From positions 21,061,621-21,125,620 of the forward strand of contig OY821784.1 in the NCBI GenBank assembly GCA_963682175.1: a stretch of DNA of 64,000 nucleotides. The letters run 5' to 3'. The position numbers were made by a program, and so were the translations under genes. A model generated the notes under the pieces. The model was given only the letters and a program-made list of their open reading frames with translations, did no database searches and was not told the DNA's origin. This document shows, in pieces, positions 44,460-54,012 of this stretch; the first letter of the stretch is position 1; every line of letters starts with the position of its first letter. The stretch comes from Triglochin maritima. Its lineage: Eukaryota > Streptophyta > Magnoliopsida > Alismatales > Juncaginaceae.

Positions 44460-45730
44460 TCAAGTAATCACATCCTCGGGAAGTTCGTGTAAAGACACTA
44501 CTACTGCCTCCACCTTTGTCGTGGTCCCCTCCAAGTACGATTTTAGCCAATGTCCATTAACTTTGAAAACATCATTGGTACTCGGGTTTTGAATCTGAAC
44601 CGCTCCATGAGGGAAAACGGTTAAAACAATAAAGGGTCCAGACCAACAACTCCGAAGTTTCCCCGGAAACAAGTGGAGGCGAGAGTTATACAACAAGACC
44701 TTTTGTCCCATCGTGAAGGTTTTGATTCTGACCAAGCAGTCGTGGAAAATTTTAGTGCGGGACTTGCAAATCTTGGCAATGTCATAAGCTTCATTTCTCA
44801 ACTCCTCCAACTCGTTGAGGTCCAGCTTGCAATTGGAACCGGAAACATCAAGACTCATGTTAAGATGTTTGATTGCCCATAATGCCCGGTGCTCAAGCTC
44901 TACCAAAAGATGGAAAGGTTTGCCATAAACTAGCCATTAGGGGAACATGCCAAGGTCGGTTTTAAATGCAATGCAGAAGGGCCACAATGCATCATTATGC
45001 TTAACTGACCAATCTTTCCTCGAAGCATTAACCATTTTCTCTAGACTTTGCTTGAGTTGATGGTTAGAAATTTCCACCTGGTCACTGGTTTAAGGATGAT
45101 AAGGTGTGGCCAACTTGTACGTGATGGAATATTTCCTCAACACTGTCTCGAGGGATCGGTTCACAAAGTGTGTCCCCCGATCACTTCTGATTCAACGAGG
45201 TGTCATAAACCTCGCAAAAATGTGTTCTTTAAGAAAATTTGATCAGAACCTTGCGATCATTAGTGCGAGTGGGGATTGCTTCAACCAACTTTGACACATA
45301 ATCAACCGCCAACAGAATGTAGGTGTGACCATAGGACATGGGGAAAGGTCCCATGAAGTCAATTCCTCAAACATCAAAGATGTTGACCACTAGGATAGGA
45401 TTGAGTGGCATCATCTCACGTCTTCCAATGCGGCCCACACATTGACACATATCGCATGCTCTGCGAAATGCAAAAACATCTTGGAACAACGTGGGCCACT
45501 AAAAACCGCATTGGAGCACTTTAGCAGCTGTTTCCTTGGCATCGAAGTGCCCATCACATGCCTCCTTATGGTAAAAAGACAAGACACTATGAATCTCATC
45601 ATTTGGAATGCATCTTCTTATGATTTGATCGACACAATACTTAAACACGTAGGGATCATCCAAATAGAAGTGCTTGACTAACGACTTGAATTTGGCTTTC
45701 TCATTTTTTGTCCAATGAACCGGCACCTCC
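44460..45730 (-). pseudogene. pol: Athila integrase, decayed
   Basis: The C-terminal module (44460-44906) is open: GQKVLLYNSRLHLFPGKL, CWSGPFIVLTV and VNGHWLKSYLEGTT. The core (44907-45410) is recognisable by DNA similarity to 7950-8450 but full of stops. 45411-45730 keeps parts of the zinc domain and the linker to RNase H (HKEACDGHFDAKETAAKVLQ). It is more decayed than the copy at 7497-8594. Confidence 0.8.
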
Positions 45731-45738
45731 CCGGTTGC

Positions 45739-46325
45739 TTAATAGTTCACAATGTCAGCGAACCAAAGGGGTGAGGCTATTGCCATAAGGTTCTCGTTAG
45801 GAAAAAACTCATTCACCGATGGATCCGATGAAAGCCCAACTGGAATGTGAGAAAGGTGATCTGCTACGACATTCTCGCATCCCTTCATATCTCGTATCTC
45901 GAGGTCGAATTCTTGGAACAACAAGATCCAACAAAGGAGACAGGGTTTCACATCCTTTTTGGACAAAAGGTAGTGAAGAGCTGAGTGATTAGTGTAGATG
46001 ATGACATGCGACCTAATGAGGTACTGAGAAAATTTTTCCGACGCAAATTTAATCGTGAGGAGCTCTTTCTCAGTAACGGAGTAGTTAAGCTGGGCGTCAT
46101 TGAGATTACAATTTGCATAATAGAACACATGAGGCAATTTGTCGACTTTCTGACCCAACACTGCTCCTATAGCATAATCAGATGCATCACATATCAGCTA
46201 AAAAGGTAGAGTCCACACCGGTGCCTTAATAATCGGAGCAGAGGTCAACTCATATTTCAAAAACTCCAAAGCAGTCATGCACTCGGGTGTGAACTCAAAA
46301 GATGTGCCTTTAGTAAGAAAGTTCG
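45739..46325 (-). pseudogene. pol: Athila RNase H
   Basis: 45739-46161 is open with KLPHVFYYANCNLNDAQLNY, TEKELLTIKFASEKFSQYL, HVIIYTNHSALHYLL (Asn replaces the catalytic Asp) and [11 protein letters not shown]. The first strand with its catalytic Asp (46162-46325) is present in another frame with a stop. Inactive. Confidence 0.8.
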
Positions 46326-46986
46326 TCAAGGGACGAGCGATCTTGCTGAAATCTTTAATAAAATGCCAGTAAAAACCCCCATGTACAAGGACCGTATTTC
46401 TTTTACCAAGGAGGGTGGCGGAAGCTTAGAAATAAGCTCAATCTTTTCCCTATCCACCTCAATACCTTCACGAGATACCACGTGACCCAATACGATGCCT
46501 TTTGTAACCATGAAATGACACTTTTCCCAATTAAGGGCTAAGTTCATTTCCGAACACCTCTTCAGAACAAGGCTCAGGTGGTTCAAGTACTCATCAGAGG
46601 AGGTACATGAACCGAGAAGTAATCCATGAAAATCTCGAGGGGGTTGTCGACCATGTTGGAAAAGAACTTAACATGCAACATTGGAATGTTGCTCGTGCAT
46701 TGCATAGTACGAAAGGCATACGTCTATAAGCAAACGTCCCAAAAGGACAAGTCAACTTGGTTTTCTCTTGGTCTTCAGGGGAAACTGGGATTTGATTGTA
46801 CCCAGAATAATCATAGAGGAAACAATAATAGGCGTGCCTGGCGAGTCTCTCCAACATCTGGTCGATGAAAGGTAGAGGGAAGTGGTCCTTACGCATGACC
46901 GCGTTCAACTTCCTATAGTCAATGCTGACTCGCCACCCAGTTTGAAGTCGTGTGGGTACAAGTATCATTGTTGTCATTCTCGACAA
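46326..46986 (-). pseudogene. pol: Athila reverse transcriptase, 3' part, cut by the chromovirus
   Basis: 46594-46986 has LQTGWRVSIDYRKLNAVMRK, HFPLPFIDQMLERLARHAYY and GYNQIPVSPEDQEKT, with FVLCNARATFQCCM changed at several key positions. The active-site region is frameshifted. 46326-46586 continues with LSLVLKRCSEMNLALNWEKC. The upstream end stops at the insertion at 47001; the N-terminal codons are at 61576-61752. Confidence 0.85.
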
Positions 46987-47001
46987 CAGTGATACCGACT
47001 T

Positions 47002-48984
47002 TGTAATAACCTAATCTAAACACCTTAATTAACTAAACCTAAACCTAATTAACACTAATCTAATCAGCGAACAGTGAAGCAGAAGGTGTTGGAGTTTGAA
47101 AGGAGAGAGAGGTTGGTGGGGTTTGGTTGGATGGATTGGAGGTGGTTAATTTAAAAAAGATATATATAGTGAAGATAAGATTGAGATAAGTTTGTTTGGT
47201 AAAAACGTTCTTCTTCAATTCGTGATTTAACAGAGAGTGAGAGAAGAGTTGGAGAGAAGAAGAAGGTGAAGAAGAAGAAGAAGAGGAGAAGAAGGAGAAG
47301 AAGGAAGAAGAAGTGGAGTGAAGTGGTGCAAGCTTGGGAGGCTTCTCCACTCGACCTAAAGGTATGCCAAGTCTTCATATTAACTCCCCAAGAGGTGTGG
47401 GAGTGTAGAGGACGGCGTTGGTGCCGTTTCTCCGGTGAAAACCCTACTGGACGGAGGTTGAAGACGATTGGTTCGGTCGACCGTTGAGTGTTTCGGTCGA
47501 CCGAACAGCGTCTAAATGATGTCTGTACAGTGGGAAGATGCATTGTTCGGTCGACCGGTATATGGGTCGGTCGACCGATATTTATAAATATTAACTTACT
47601 GCCCGAAAACGGTCAAACGATGTCTGTGTGACGGTCGACCGTTTATGCCAAATTTCGCGGGAAAATAAAGGGTTACATTAGCCGGTCGACCAGTGTTGTT
47701 TCGGTCGACCTACCCAGTAGATAGGTTAGACAGGCCTTCGGCCGACCGAGTGTGTGTCTCGGTCGACCGAACTGTGCAAGGTCGGTTCGAGCGTTGACCA
47801 TCTAAACGGTCGACCGCTCTGGATCCGGTCGACCGACCGCGTGCAGTTTTCCTGCAGTGATGTGCCTGTAGATCGGTTGACCGGGAGGTAGGTTTTGGTC
47901 GACCGAATGCTGTAGGCAGGATTCATGCAGTTTTCCTTATCGGTGGAACGGACCCTGGTTTGACCGATTGGATATATATTTATATAAAATGTATAGCGTA
48001 GACCTTCCAAATGGTCGACCGCTAGATGACTCTTGTTAGACCGAGTGGTCAGTATTTCGGTTGGCGTGCTTCGACCGGTAGACTTGTTTGTACAGTACTG
48101 TGTACTGTGTGGGGGACCGGTCGACCGGTGTGCTTTTAGCGGTTGACCGATCTGCCGCAGGTTGGTGGATTTATCCACACGCGATCCGTTGAGTATAGGT
48201 CGACTACCGGCTCCGAGGCGACGGTTGATTACCGGCTTTGAGAGCTACGGATTTCACCTTCGACGAAGGCGTATTATTGTATTACTGTTACCGAGCGGGG
48301 TGTGAGGGACGTGTGCCGTAAACCTTGGGCAGTTTGCGAGGGTTTAGCGGTAGGCCGAGGATGTTCCGGCAGGGTGCGCGTTTGGCAGCTCTTGGGGGAG
48401 CAGCGGCTGTCGTCTGACCCGAGCTGTGTATTCGGCGGCGTGTACCGGGGGTTCCTTCCTGCACTTTTTGGGAGCAGTGGTGTCGACTGACCCTTGTGAG
48501 GCAGCGATGGACTGACTTGACCCTAGTGGCAGGAGTGGTTCCGTGCCGCGGAGGCGGTGAGGGCATTATTGTGGGCCCGAGGTGGATGATCATGTGCATT
48601 GTATTGCATTGTCTTTAATTCCTTTTTATATTTTTAGGAGGCTTGGTATACGGGGTTCCTGCAGGGAACTCAGGCATGTTTGTTTGTTTTCATTTCAGGT
48701 AGCGAGTAGCATTAGAGTCAGGTGGTGACCGAGGAGAGTGCCCCCGGGATCAGATCCTGTTCTCTTTCATATCATCTTTTGGTTGAGGTAGTGATTACAT
48801 GTATATTCAGTTTTGTTGTAATCACAGTTGACTCATTTGTATACTTTGACTTCCACGTGGATCTGTATCTTATATATTATATATATATATATATGTTGGT
48901 TTGTTTTCCTGTGACGTGCCCTGTGTTGACCGTTGACGGTCTTTATTATTGTTTAAATTTTCCGCTGTTTTCGGGTACGTTACA
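47002..48984 (+). repeat. 5' LTR of the chromovirus
   Basis: The 1983-bp LTR differs from 59560-61570 by a few dozen substitutions, by eye mostly C/T and G/A at CG sites, and by two short indels near 48290 and 48437. It holds a GA-rich stretch (47230-47330), the CGGTCGACCG array (47474-48148), an AT-rich TATA candidate (about 47969-47988) and a TA microsatellite (48873-48895). Confidence 0.92.
47474..48148. promoter_or_regulatory. Array of paired CGGTCGACCG dyads in the chromovirus LTR
   Basis: Close to twenty sites match the palindrome or differ by one to three bases. Starts include the pairs 47474/47494, 47548/47568, 47683/47702, 47739/47760, 47807/47826 and 47874/47896, so spacing within a pair is 19-22 bp. 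Pairs are separated by about 40-115 bp. The array brackets the TATA candidate. The same array is in the 3' LTR (60029-60710). No relationship between this LTR and the Copia LTR is seen outside the sites. Confidence 0.82.
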
Positions 48985-48987
48985 ATT

Positions 48988-48999
48988 TGGTATCAGAGC
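48988..48999 (+). other. Primer-binding site for initiator tRNA-Met
   Basis: TGGTATCAGAGC is complementary to the 3' end of plant initiator tRNA-Met and lies three bases after the LTR, the standard arrangement for Ty3 chromoviruses. Confidence 0.93.
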
Positions 49000-49106
49000 G
49001 TTGATCTCGGCATACTTGTCCAAAGAAACCACCTTTGAGTTAGGAGTTAGGTCTAGAGGATCATGCATGCACATATTATATTGATATTGTCTTGTTTCCT
49101 TGGCAG

Positions 49107-49448
49107 ATGCCTCCTAGAAGGGGGAAGGCCGTTGCCCATACTCGCGGTGAGAGTGAGACTGCGAGGGATGAGGCGTGGGAGCATGAGCGTCGGACATTGT
49201 TCGATACGGTAGGCCGTCTGACAGAGATGCTACAGCAGCAGACAGCACAGACTGGGCAGACGGGGACTGGCGCTATTCATGACCGGTTTATGTGCCAGCA
49301 TCCGCCTACCTTTCTGGGGCAGTATGACGCAGAGGCTGCGGAGGAGTGGATCTTCACGATGCAGAAGATCTTCAGTGCTATTGGTTGTCCTCCAGAGGCG
49401 AGAGTGGGCCTGGATACATATGTGTTGGGCGGTGCTGCGTCCAACTAG
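49107..49448 (+). pseudogene. gag: Chromovirus gag, N-terminal part, stop then insertion
   Basis: The ATG at 49107 gives MPPRRGKAVAHTRGESET, then a helix-rich region and FMCQHPPTFLGQYDAEAAEE with WIFTMQKIF, the start of the retrotransposon gag domain. A TAG at 49446-49448 follows GGAASN, ten bases before the nested element. The reading frame passes from 49458 to 55420 across the nest without a shift. So gag has two lesions: an in-frame stop and a 6-kb insertion. Confidence 0.88.
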
Positions 49449-49458
49449 TGGAGGTCCA

Positions 49459-50869
49459 TGTTGAACATTTTAATTAAACCGCAAGTGCACGACCGCGATG
49501 AAGCGGTGGCAAGTACGGGTCGTCCTCAGGGAGGTGAGCAGCCCCTTGCTTGTACGAAATCAAGTGGCAAAAATAGGTGGAGAAAGATGTTTATGCTACT
49601 CTACTCTATACTACACTAAGAAGTAGGAAATGCGAAAGGAAGAACCAAACAATGAAATAATAACTAAGCTAAGAACAAAGGAAGAATGCTGGAATACAGA
49701 AATGGGAAAACGCCTAAGGGGTGGAGTGAGTACACACATGCAAAGAGGTGGGTGTAGAATACATTCTTTAAGCACATGAAGGTGGTGTTTATCAAGCATA
49801 GGAAGTGTCTAAATGTTATGGCAAAACCTATCAATCTATTCACCAACTTAGTTGATTAACATTTACATATGCAAGTTGTTTATTTCAGAACCTAAACAAG
49901 CATGAGAGGTGTCTAATCATTTTGGCAAAACTTATGAAGTTATAAATTCTATCCTAAACAAGCAAGCATACATTCATGTTTTATCAACACATCAAAAATA
50001 AAGCATTCATCTCATTCTCTAATGCATGTATATACATCTACTCCACCCCCCAAAGGGGATGAAACTACTCACTAAACATTACACTAATTATTAAACTAAG
50101 CAAAGAAAGCATATTAAAACTAAGCTAGAAATAAAAGACGATTAAACTAAAACATGCACAAACAATAAAAGAAGCATAAACAAACAATGAAAGAAACACA
50201 AAACTTTATTGATAAAATGACTCACATTAAAAGTAGCATCCTCCTACTTTAGTGTGTGCTTCAAGGCCTCACTTCTAGTAGGAAGAATAGCCACTTAAAA
50301 TATGGAGTGATTACAATGGAAGGTGAAGAGGTCTATTTATAGCCATGGAAAAAGGCAAACCGGGACAATCCCCCGATGTGGGACTAAACAAACACCAAAA
50401 ATAGCCTAAACGAACATTAATACAAGTCCAGGAGAAATTTGAGCGCATTTGGGCCAAAAGTGACCGCCAATTAGCGGTCTTGGACCGCTAATTAGCGGTC
50501 TACAGTGTCCGGATCGCTCTGGAATTTCTTGTGGGCTTTTCTGGAAGGCTTTGTTGGTATTTGATGCATCTATTTTGCATGTTGGAGCTCCGACCCGAAT
50601 AGAATTGCCAAAATACTCCCCATGATGGTGAGGAGTATTCTGTTTTGCTCTTACGTCCTTCGGTCTTGCATTCAGGTCCTTCTTCCTTGCATCTTGGTCC
50701 ACAGATCTCACAATTCAGTCCTTTTTCCCAACTTTTGGGTACTTTTATGCTTCATCTCTTCAAACTTATTTATTCTTGAAAACTAAACATAAAACTCATA
50801 ACATAGCATTATTTAGGTGAAAGATAATGGATATAAGATACAAATATGAGCATGAAATGATGTCAATCA
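49459..50869 (-). repeat. 3' LTR of the non-autonomous element
   Basis: 1411 bp. On the minus strand TATAAATA (50341-50334) lies 32 bp from GTCCCACATCG (50384-50374). Two intact imperfect palindromes lie at 50462-50479 and 50483-50500. The R/U5 part has the GGGGTGGAG/CTCCACCCC pair and two GTGTCTAA..GGCAAAAC motifs. Confidence 0.92.
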
Positions 50870-51345
50870 GTGTGACATCATAAACAGACCCTAGCAGATA
50901 TATCAATGTTAAATGCGGCACACTAACATGACCCTAGCAGTACAAACAAACGAAAATAAGACCAAAGGAAAAAGACTCGACTATGTACACACGTAAAACA
51001 CCCCCCACACCTACTTCATGCATTGTCCTCAATGAATGTGATCAAGATACTACATGGATACATGCATGAAAAAGGAAAGATCTCACCAACATGAAGTACA
51101 AAGGGACGTTCAGGGTCATGTTGATGGACACAAACCCAAATTCCCTCAAAACCTGTGAGAAGCTGAAGAAGGGAGATAAATACGTGAAGAGATTGGGCCC
51201 AAGTACACAAGGGTTGGGGCCCACAACAATCGATGCTCACTGCAGGAGTCTTTTATTACACTTTTTTTTTGAATATAACTATGTACAATCATAAGTTCCC
51301 ATCTTCATTTGTCAAAAGACATCAAATGGGAATCTCAAAAGTGGG
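50870..51345 (-). other. Shortened 3' region of the non-autonomous element
   Basis: 50886-51270 matches 7080-7440 and 21665-22050. The approximately 1.1 kb that normally lies next to the LTR, including the expected polypurine tract, is missing; the 16 bases at the LTR edge (GTGTGACATCATAAAC) are unlike other copies. No ORF is supported. Confidence 0.65.
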
Positions 51346-51942
51346 TCAATGTACTTGGAAAGGGAACATGACACCACGCGGGCCGAGAATACTCATGCGT
51401 GGGCCCCCTTCACAAAGAGCATAAGATGAAATGAGAGGTTCATGAATTGGACGCAAAGGCGTCTCAATCAAAGGATCAAACTGAAAGAGCTTGAACCTCT
51501 CGAGAGTTTGGGAAATAAGGGGCAACGGAAGAAGAAAATCTTCTGTTGCGCTGCTGAAGTTATGATCGTCAATCCAAACTCTCCAACCAACTGGCTGGTG
51601 AGCCGGAACGAGGTCAAGAACCTCGTTAGGCATGTCCGACTCACCAGGCGAACAAAAAGTGGGTCTCATACCCAAGGTATCCTCTAAGGAACTCCTAATA
51701 CCCTCATTAGCAATGTAGTTGTTTGATGTTCCATCATTTCCAAGATGATCAGGAACAATAGTGAGAGGCAAACTCTCATCAGGTGGTTTGAAATTGAGGG
51801 TACTAGGGAGCTCTTGCTCCACCAGAGGTGAGTCCTTAAGGGGCACAACATGAAGATCATGTGGCTCAAGGGCCATGGGACAAAAAGATAGGGCACAAAT
51901 CCTGTGCCGACTCATAATGAAATTGGTCCATGTTATTCTCAA
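51346..51942 (-). CDS. Relic ORF from PR-RT linker and RT fingers
   Basis: This open frame of 198 codons probably starts in the overlap with gag (+1 relative to it). Residues 38-67 (SPLVEQELPSTLNFK... LPLTIVPDHL) align with the linker of the Athila pol at 35450-35560 (LPLVELQLLPDNLKY... LPLIIASDL). Residues 119-150 (GWRVWID... LPLISQTLERF) align without gaps to the RT fingers at 35900-35995 (GWRVCVD... LPFIDQMLERL), about 15 of 32 identical by my count. The RT catalytic motifs are not present, and the last 48 residues match nothing I know. The same frame is seen at 22241-22645. It cannot be a polymerase; a structural or gag-linked role is possible but unproven. Confidence 0.6.
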   Translation of the reverse strand: MRITWTNFIMSRHRICALSFCPMALEPHDLHVVPLKDSPLVEQELPSTLNFKPPDESLPLTIVPDHLGNDGTSNNYIANEGIRSSLEDTLGMRPTFCSPGESDMPNEVLDLVPAHQPVGWRVWIDDHNFSSATEDFLLPLPLISQTLERFKLFQFDPLIETPLRPIHEPLISSYALCEGGPRMSILGPRGVMFPFQVH

Positions 51943-52858
51943 TTCGGATCAAATCCCCCACAATGTGATCGTGAATTGAAACCCCAAGTCCCTCAGACTG
52001 ACTAGGAGTTTGACTCTGAAAGATTGTGCTTCGAATTTGTGAATGTGGTGGTGGTTCGATATCAAACGATGAATCCACATGTTGACAAGCAATGTCACCC
52101 TCCTCACGTTTACTTAATTGTTGTGTAATTTGACCCACATACATTTCCATAGTTTGCAGGGAATCGTGATTGGACTTCAACACATTTTGAGTGGTTTCCA
52201 TGAACGTTTGGAGGGCTTGTTCCAAAGAATCAAGTTTGGGGTCAACTGTGAGGTTCATGTCAGAATTTGGGAAATGGATGGGTTGGGTGGTGATGGGCTG
52301 AGAATGAGTCCAATGATTGGTCGTGGGGTGTTGGTAGAATTCAGGATATTCAGAAGGAGGGTACTGGGGTGGGAGTGATGTATAAGAATTTGAATAAGAA
52401 TTGTCTCCCCATGAATCCATCCTTCTCGGGTTGTACGCGGATGCGTAATGGTCATACTGAGCATTTTGGGAAAAGGTATGCTCATACTCAGGCTCTGAGG
52501 GAACATAAGGACATTCCCCGCAAACATGACCACTCAGCCCACAACAGCGACACGGTACGGCTACTAGAGCCACCGGTGCACTCATGTTTTCTACCACAAG
52601 CATGAAAGAGGCCAAAGGTTCTTGCAATGTCTCAGTTTGATGACCAACATATGATCCGACGTAACTAGATGGAGATCTAGCAGTCGGTGCCTCTCTCATA
52701 TCACCCCTATATGAAGATTGCTCAGTCACACAATGAAGATTATCCCAACCTTACGGGGTGTTTGTCTGAGCCACCCCAGGTTGCATGGGTCCGGAGTACC
52801 AGGGAGAATTGTCCTGGTCCCAACAATGATATGGATGGTCGCCCATGTAACCATCCAT
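51866..52858 (-). pseudogene. gag: Gag-like ORF lacking the capsid domain
   Basis: The start ATG at 52858 gives MDGYMGDHPYHCWDQ; a TAA about 35 codons in is the only stop before 51866. The rest reads a Ser/Tyr-rich segment, the zinc knuckle CRCCGLSGHVCGEC (CX2CX4HX4C) near 52550, a Tyr/Pro/Ser/His-rich region, a helical stretch (LDSLEQALQTFMETTQNVL... MYVGQITQQL) equivalent to that at 34214-34516, and an acidic tail. Compared with the gag at 32823-34516 it lacks the whole capsid-like part between N-terminus and knuckle. It could bind RNA but not obviously build a particle. Confidence 0.75.
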
Positions 52859-53989
52859 CTCGACAAAGAACTCTCGAGTCGATCACTCTCACCACCACGA
52901 GGCCAACCTCGCAAAAAGTGCTCGACTCGACCCTAAAACGCTAACAGAGAGTGTAAAGGGGAGGAGACTAAAACGTAGAAGTAGGTGAGAAGAAGATGAC
53001 TCAGAGGAGAAGGGACGAATCCCTAAAAACTAGCGTGGGTAAAGGGTGAGGTTAGAAGCCTAGTCTAGCAAACACGGCTCAAACAAGCTTAGGCTAGCTA
53101 TGGGTCCTTACAGCTAGACGACGCCTAACTGCGAGGTCACACGGCCTCAACACGCCTCACCTCCCTACGACGAAGACCACAATGCCCAGCAAGTGAGCCA
53201 AGATCCGGAGATCTCGTCTCTCCTACTATCGACAAAGTGGGCGACGCCGATCAGGCTATGACGGTCGTGACCGGTTAACTCTCCTAATGCGCCCAAGTCC
53301 TAATGGCCAATGTCTACTTGCTTTTAGATTAAGGCTTTACTTGAGGGTGCTTTTTGGGGCTAAGGAAGGGGTGATGAAATCCCCCACCTTATCTTTGAAG
53401 ACTATAAGTGGTGCCCCTTAAGATGTTTTGATCCTTAAGCTAGCAAGCAACTCACCAAGCAAACACTCACCTCACTCTTGTTTCGATGCAAACCTTACTC
53501 ACTAATGAATGTCCTAATGCGTGAATGAGTGTTAAGGAATGCGTACCTCGCTCCAGCAATCAACGACAAAGATTAAAACTAAGAGAAGACAATTAACATG
53601 CTCAAGTCATTACTAGATGATGCATGACCTAAACATAGCAAATGCCTAATCTTTTGCTTTGGGTTTTAGTGTCCAAGTTGATTAAAGGAGGGTTGAATTG
53701 TTATTTATTGATCTGGGAGCAAACTATAGGTTCACACATGCCAAATTGGGCTCCCAGATAACTAAACTGTAAATAGAAACAAACAGAAGAAAACTGGGGG
53801 TGAAAAGGTCTCACCAGGCCGCCAAACAGCGGTCCAAGACCGCTATTTGGCGGTCTTGAGGGCTTGAAGTGTTCCCAAATTTTTCCTGTTGCTTTATCCT
53901 TGAATCCCAAATGTCCCGAGACAACACAAAACTAAAAAAAAAGATCAAATCCACTCGAATCGTCTAAACAAGAGTCTGGACTGGCACCT
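52859..53989 (-). other. 5' leader of the non-autonomous element
   Basis: The block 53105-53396 is highly similar to 13210-13516 of the autonomous element (for example the plus-strand runs TCCTACTATCGACAAAGTGG and GATGAAATCCCCCACCTTAT). A palindrome pair lies at 53817-53834 and 53836-53857. No ORF is supported. Confidence 0.72.
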
Positions 53990-54006
53990 CCCCGGCAACG
54001 GTGCCA
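53990..54006 (-). other. tRNA-Asp primer-binding site
   Basis: The plus strand CCCCGGCAACGGTGCCA differs from the tRNA-Asp 3' end by one C-to-T change. It lies six bases inside the 5' LTR. Confidence 0.88.
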
Positions 54007-54012
54007 AAAACT

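Noticed and set aside
47726..48178. 150-codon minus-strand frame in the LTR, repeated at 60282-60734
   Set aside because: It is the antisense of the dyad array; the repeated Ser/Thr/Asp/Arg-rich peptides come from translating CGGTCGACCG. Present in both LTRs because they are copies.
48302..48490. Small ORF in the chromovirus LTR, also at 60867-61103
   Set aside because: It lies in U3/R of the LTR, differs in length between the two LTRs because of an indel, and has no recognisable domain.
48873..48895. TATA box of the chromovirus in the TA run
   Set aside because: It is a simple TA microsatellite of different length in the two LTRs and lies close to the LTR end; the AT-rich stretch at 47969-47988 is the better candidate, though unproven.
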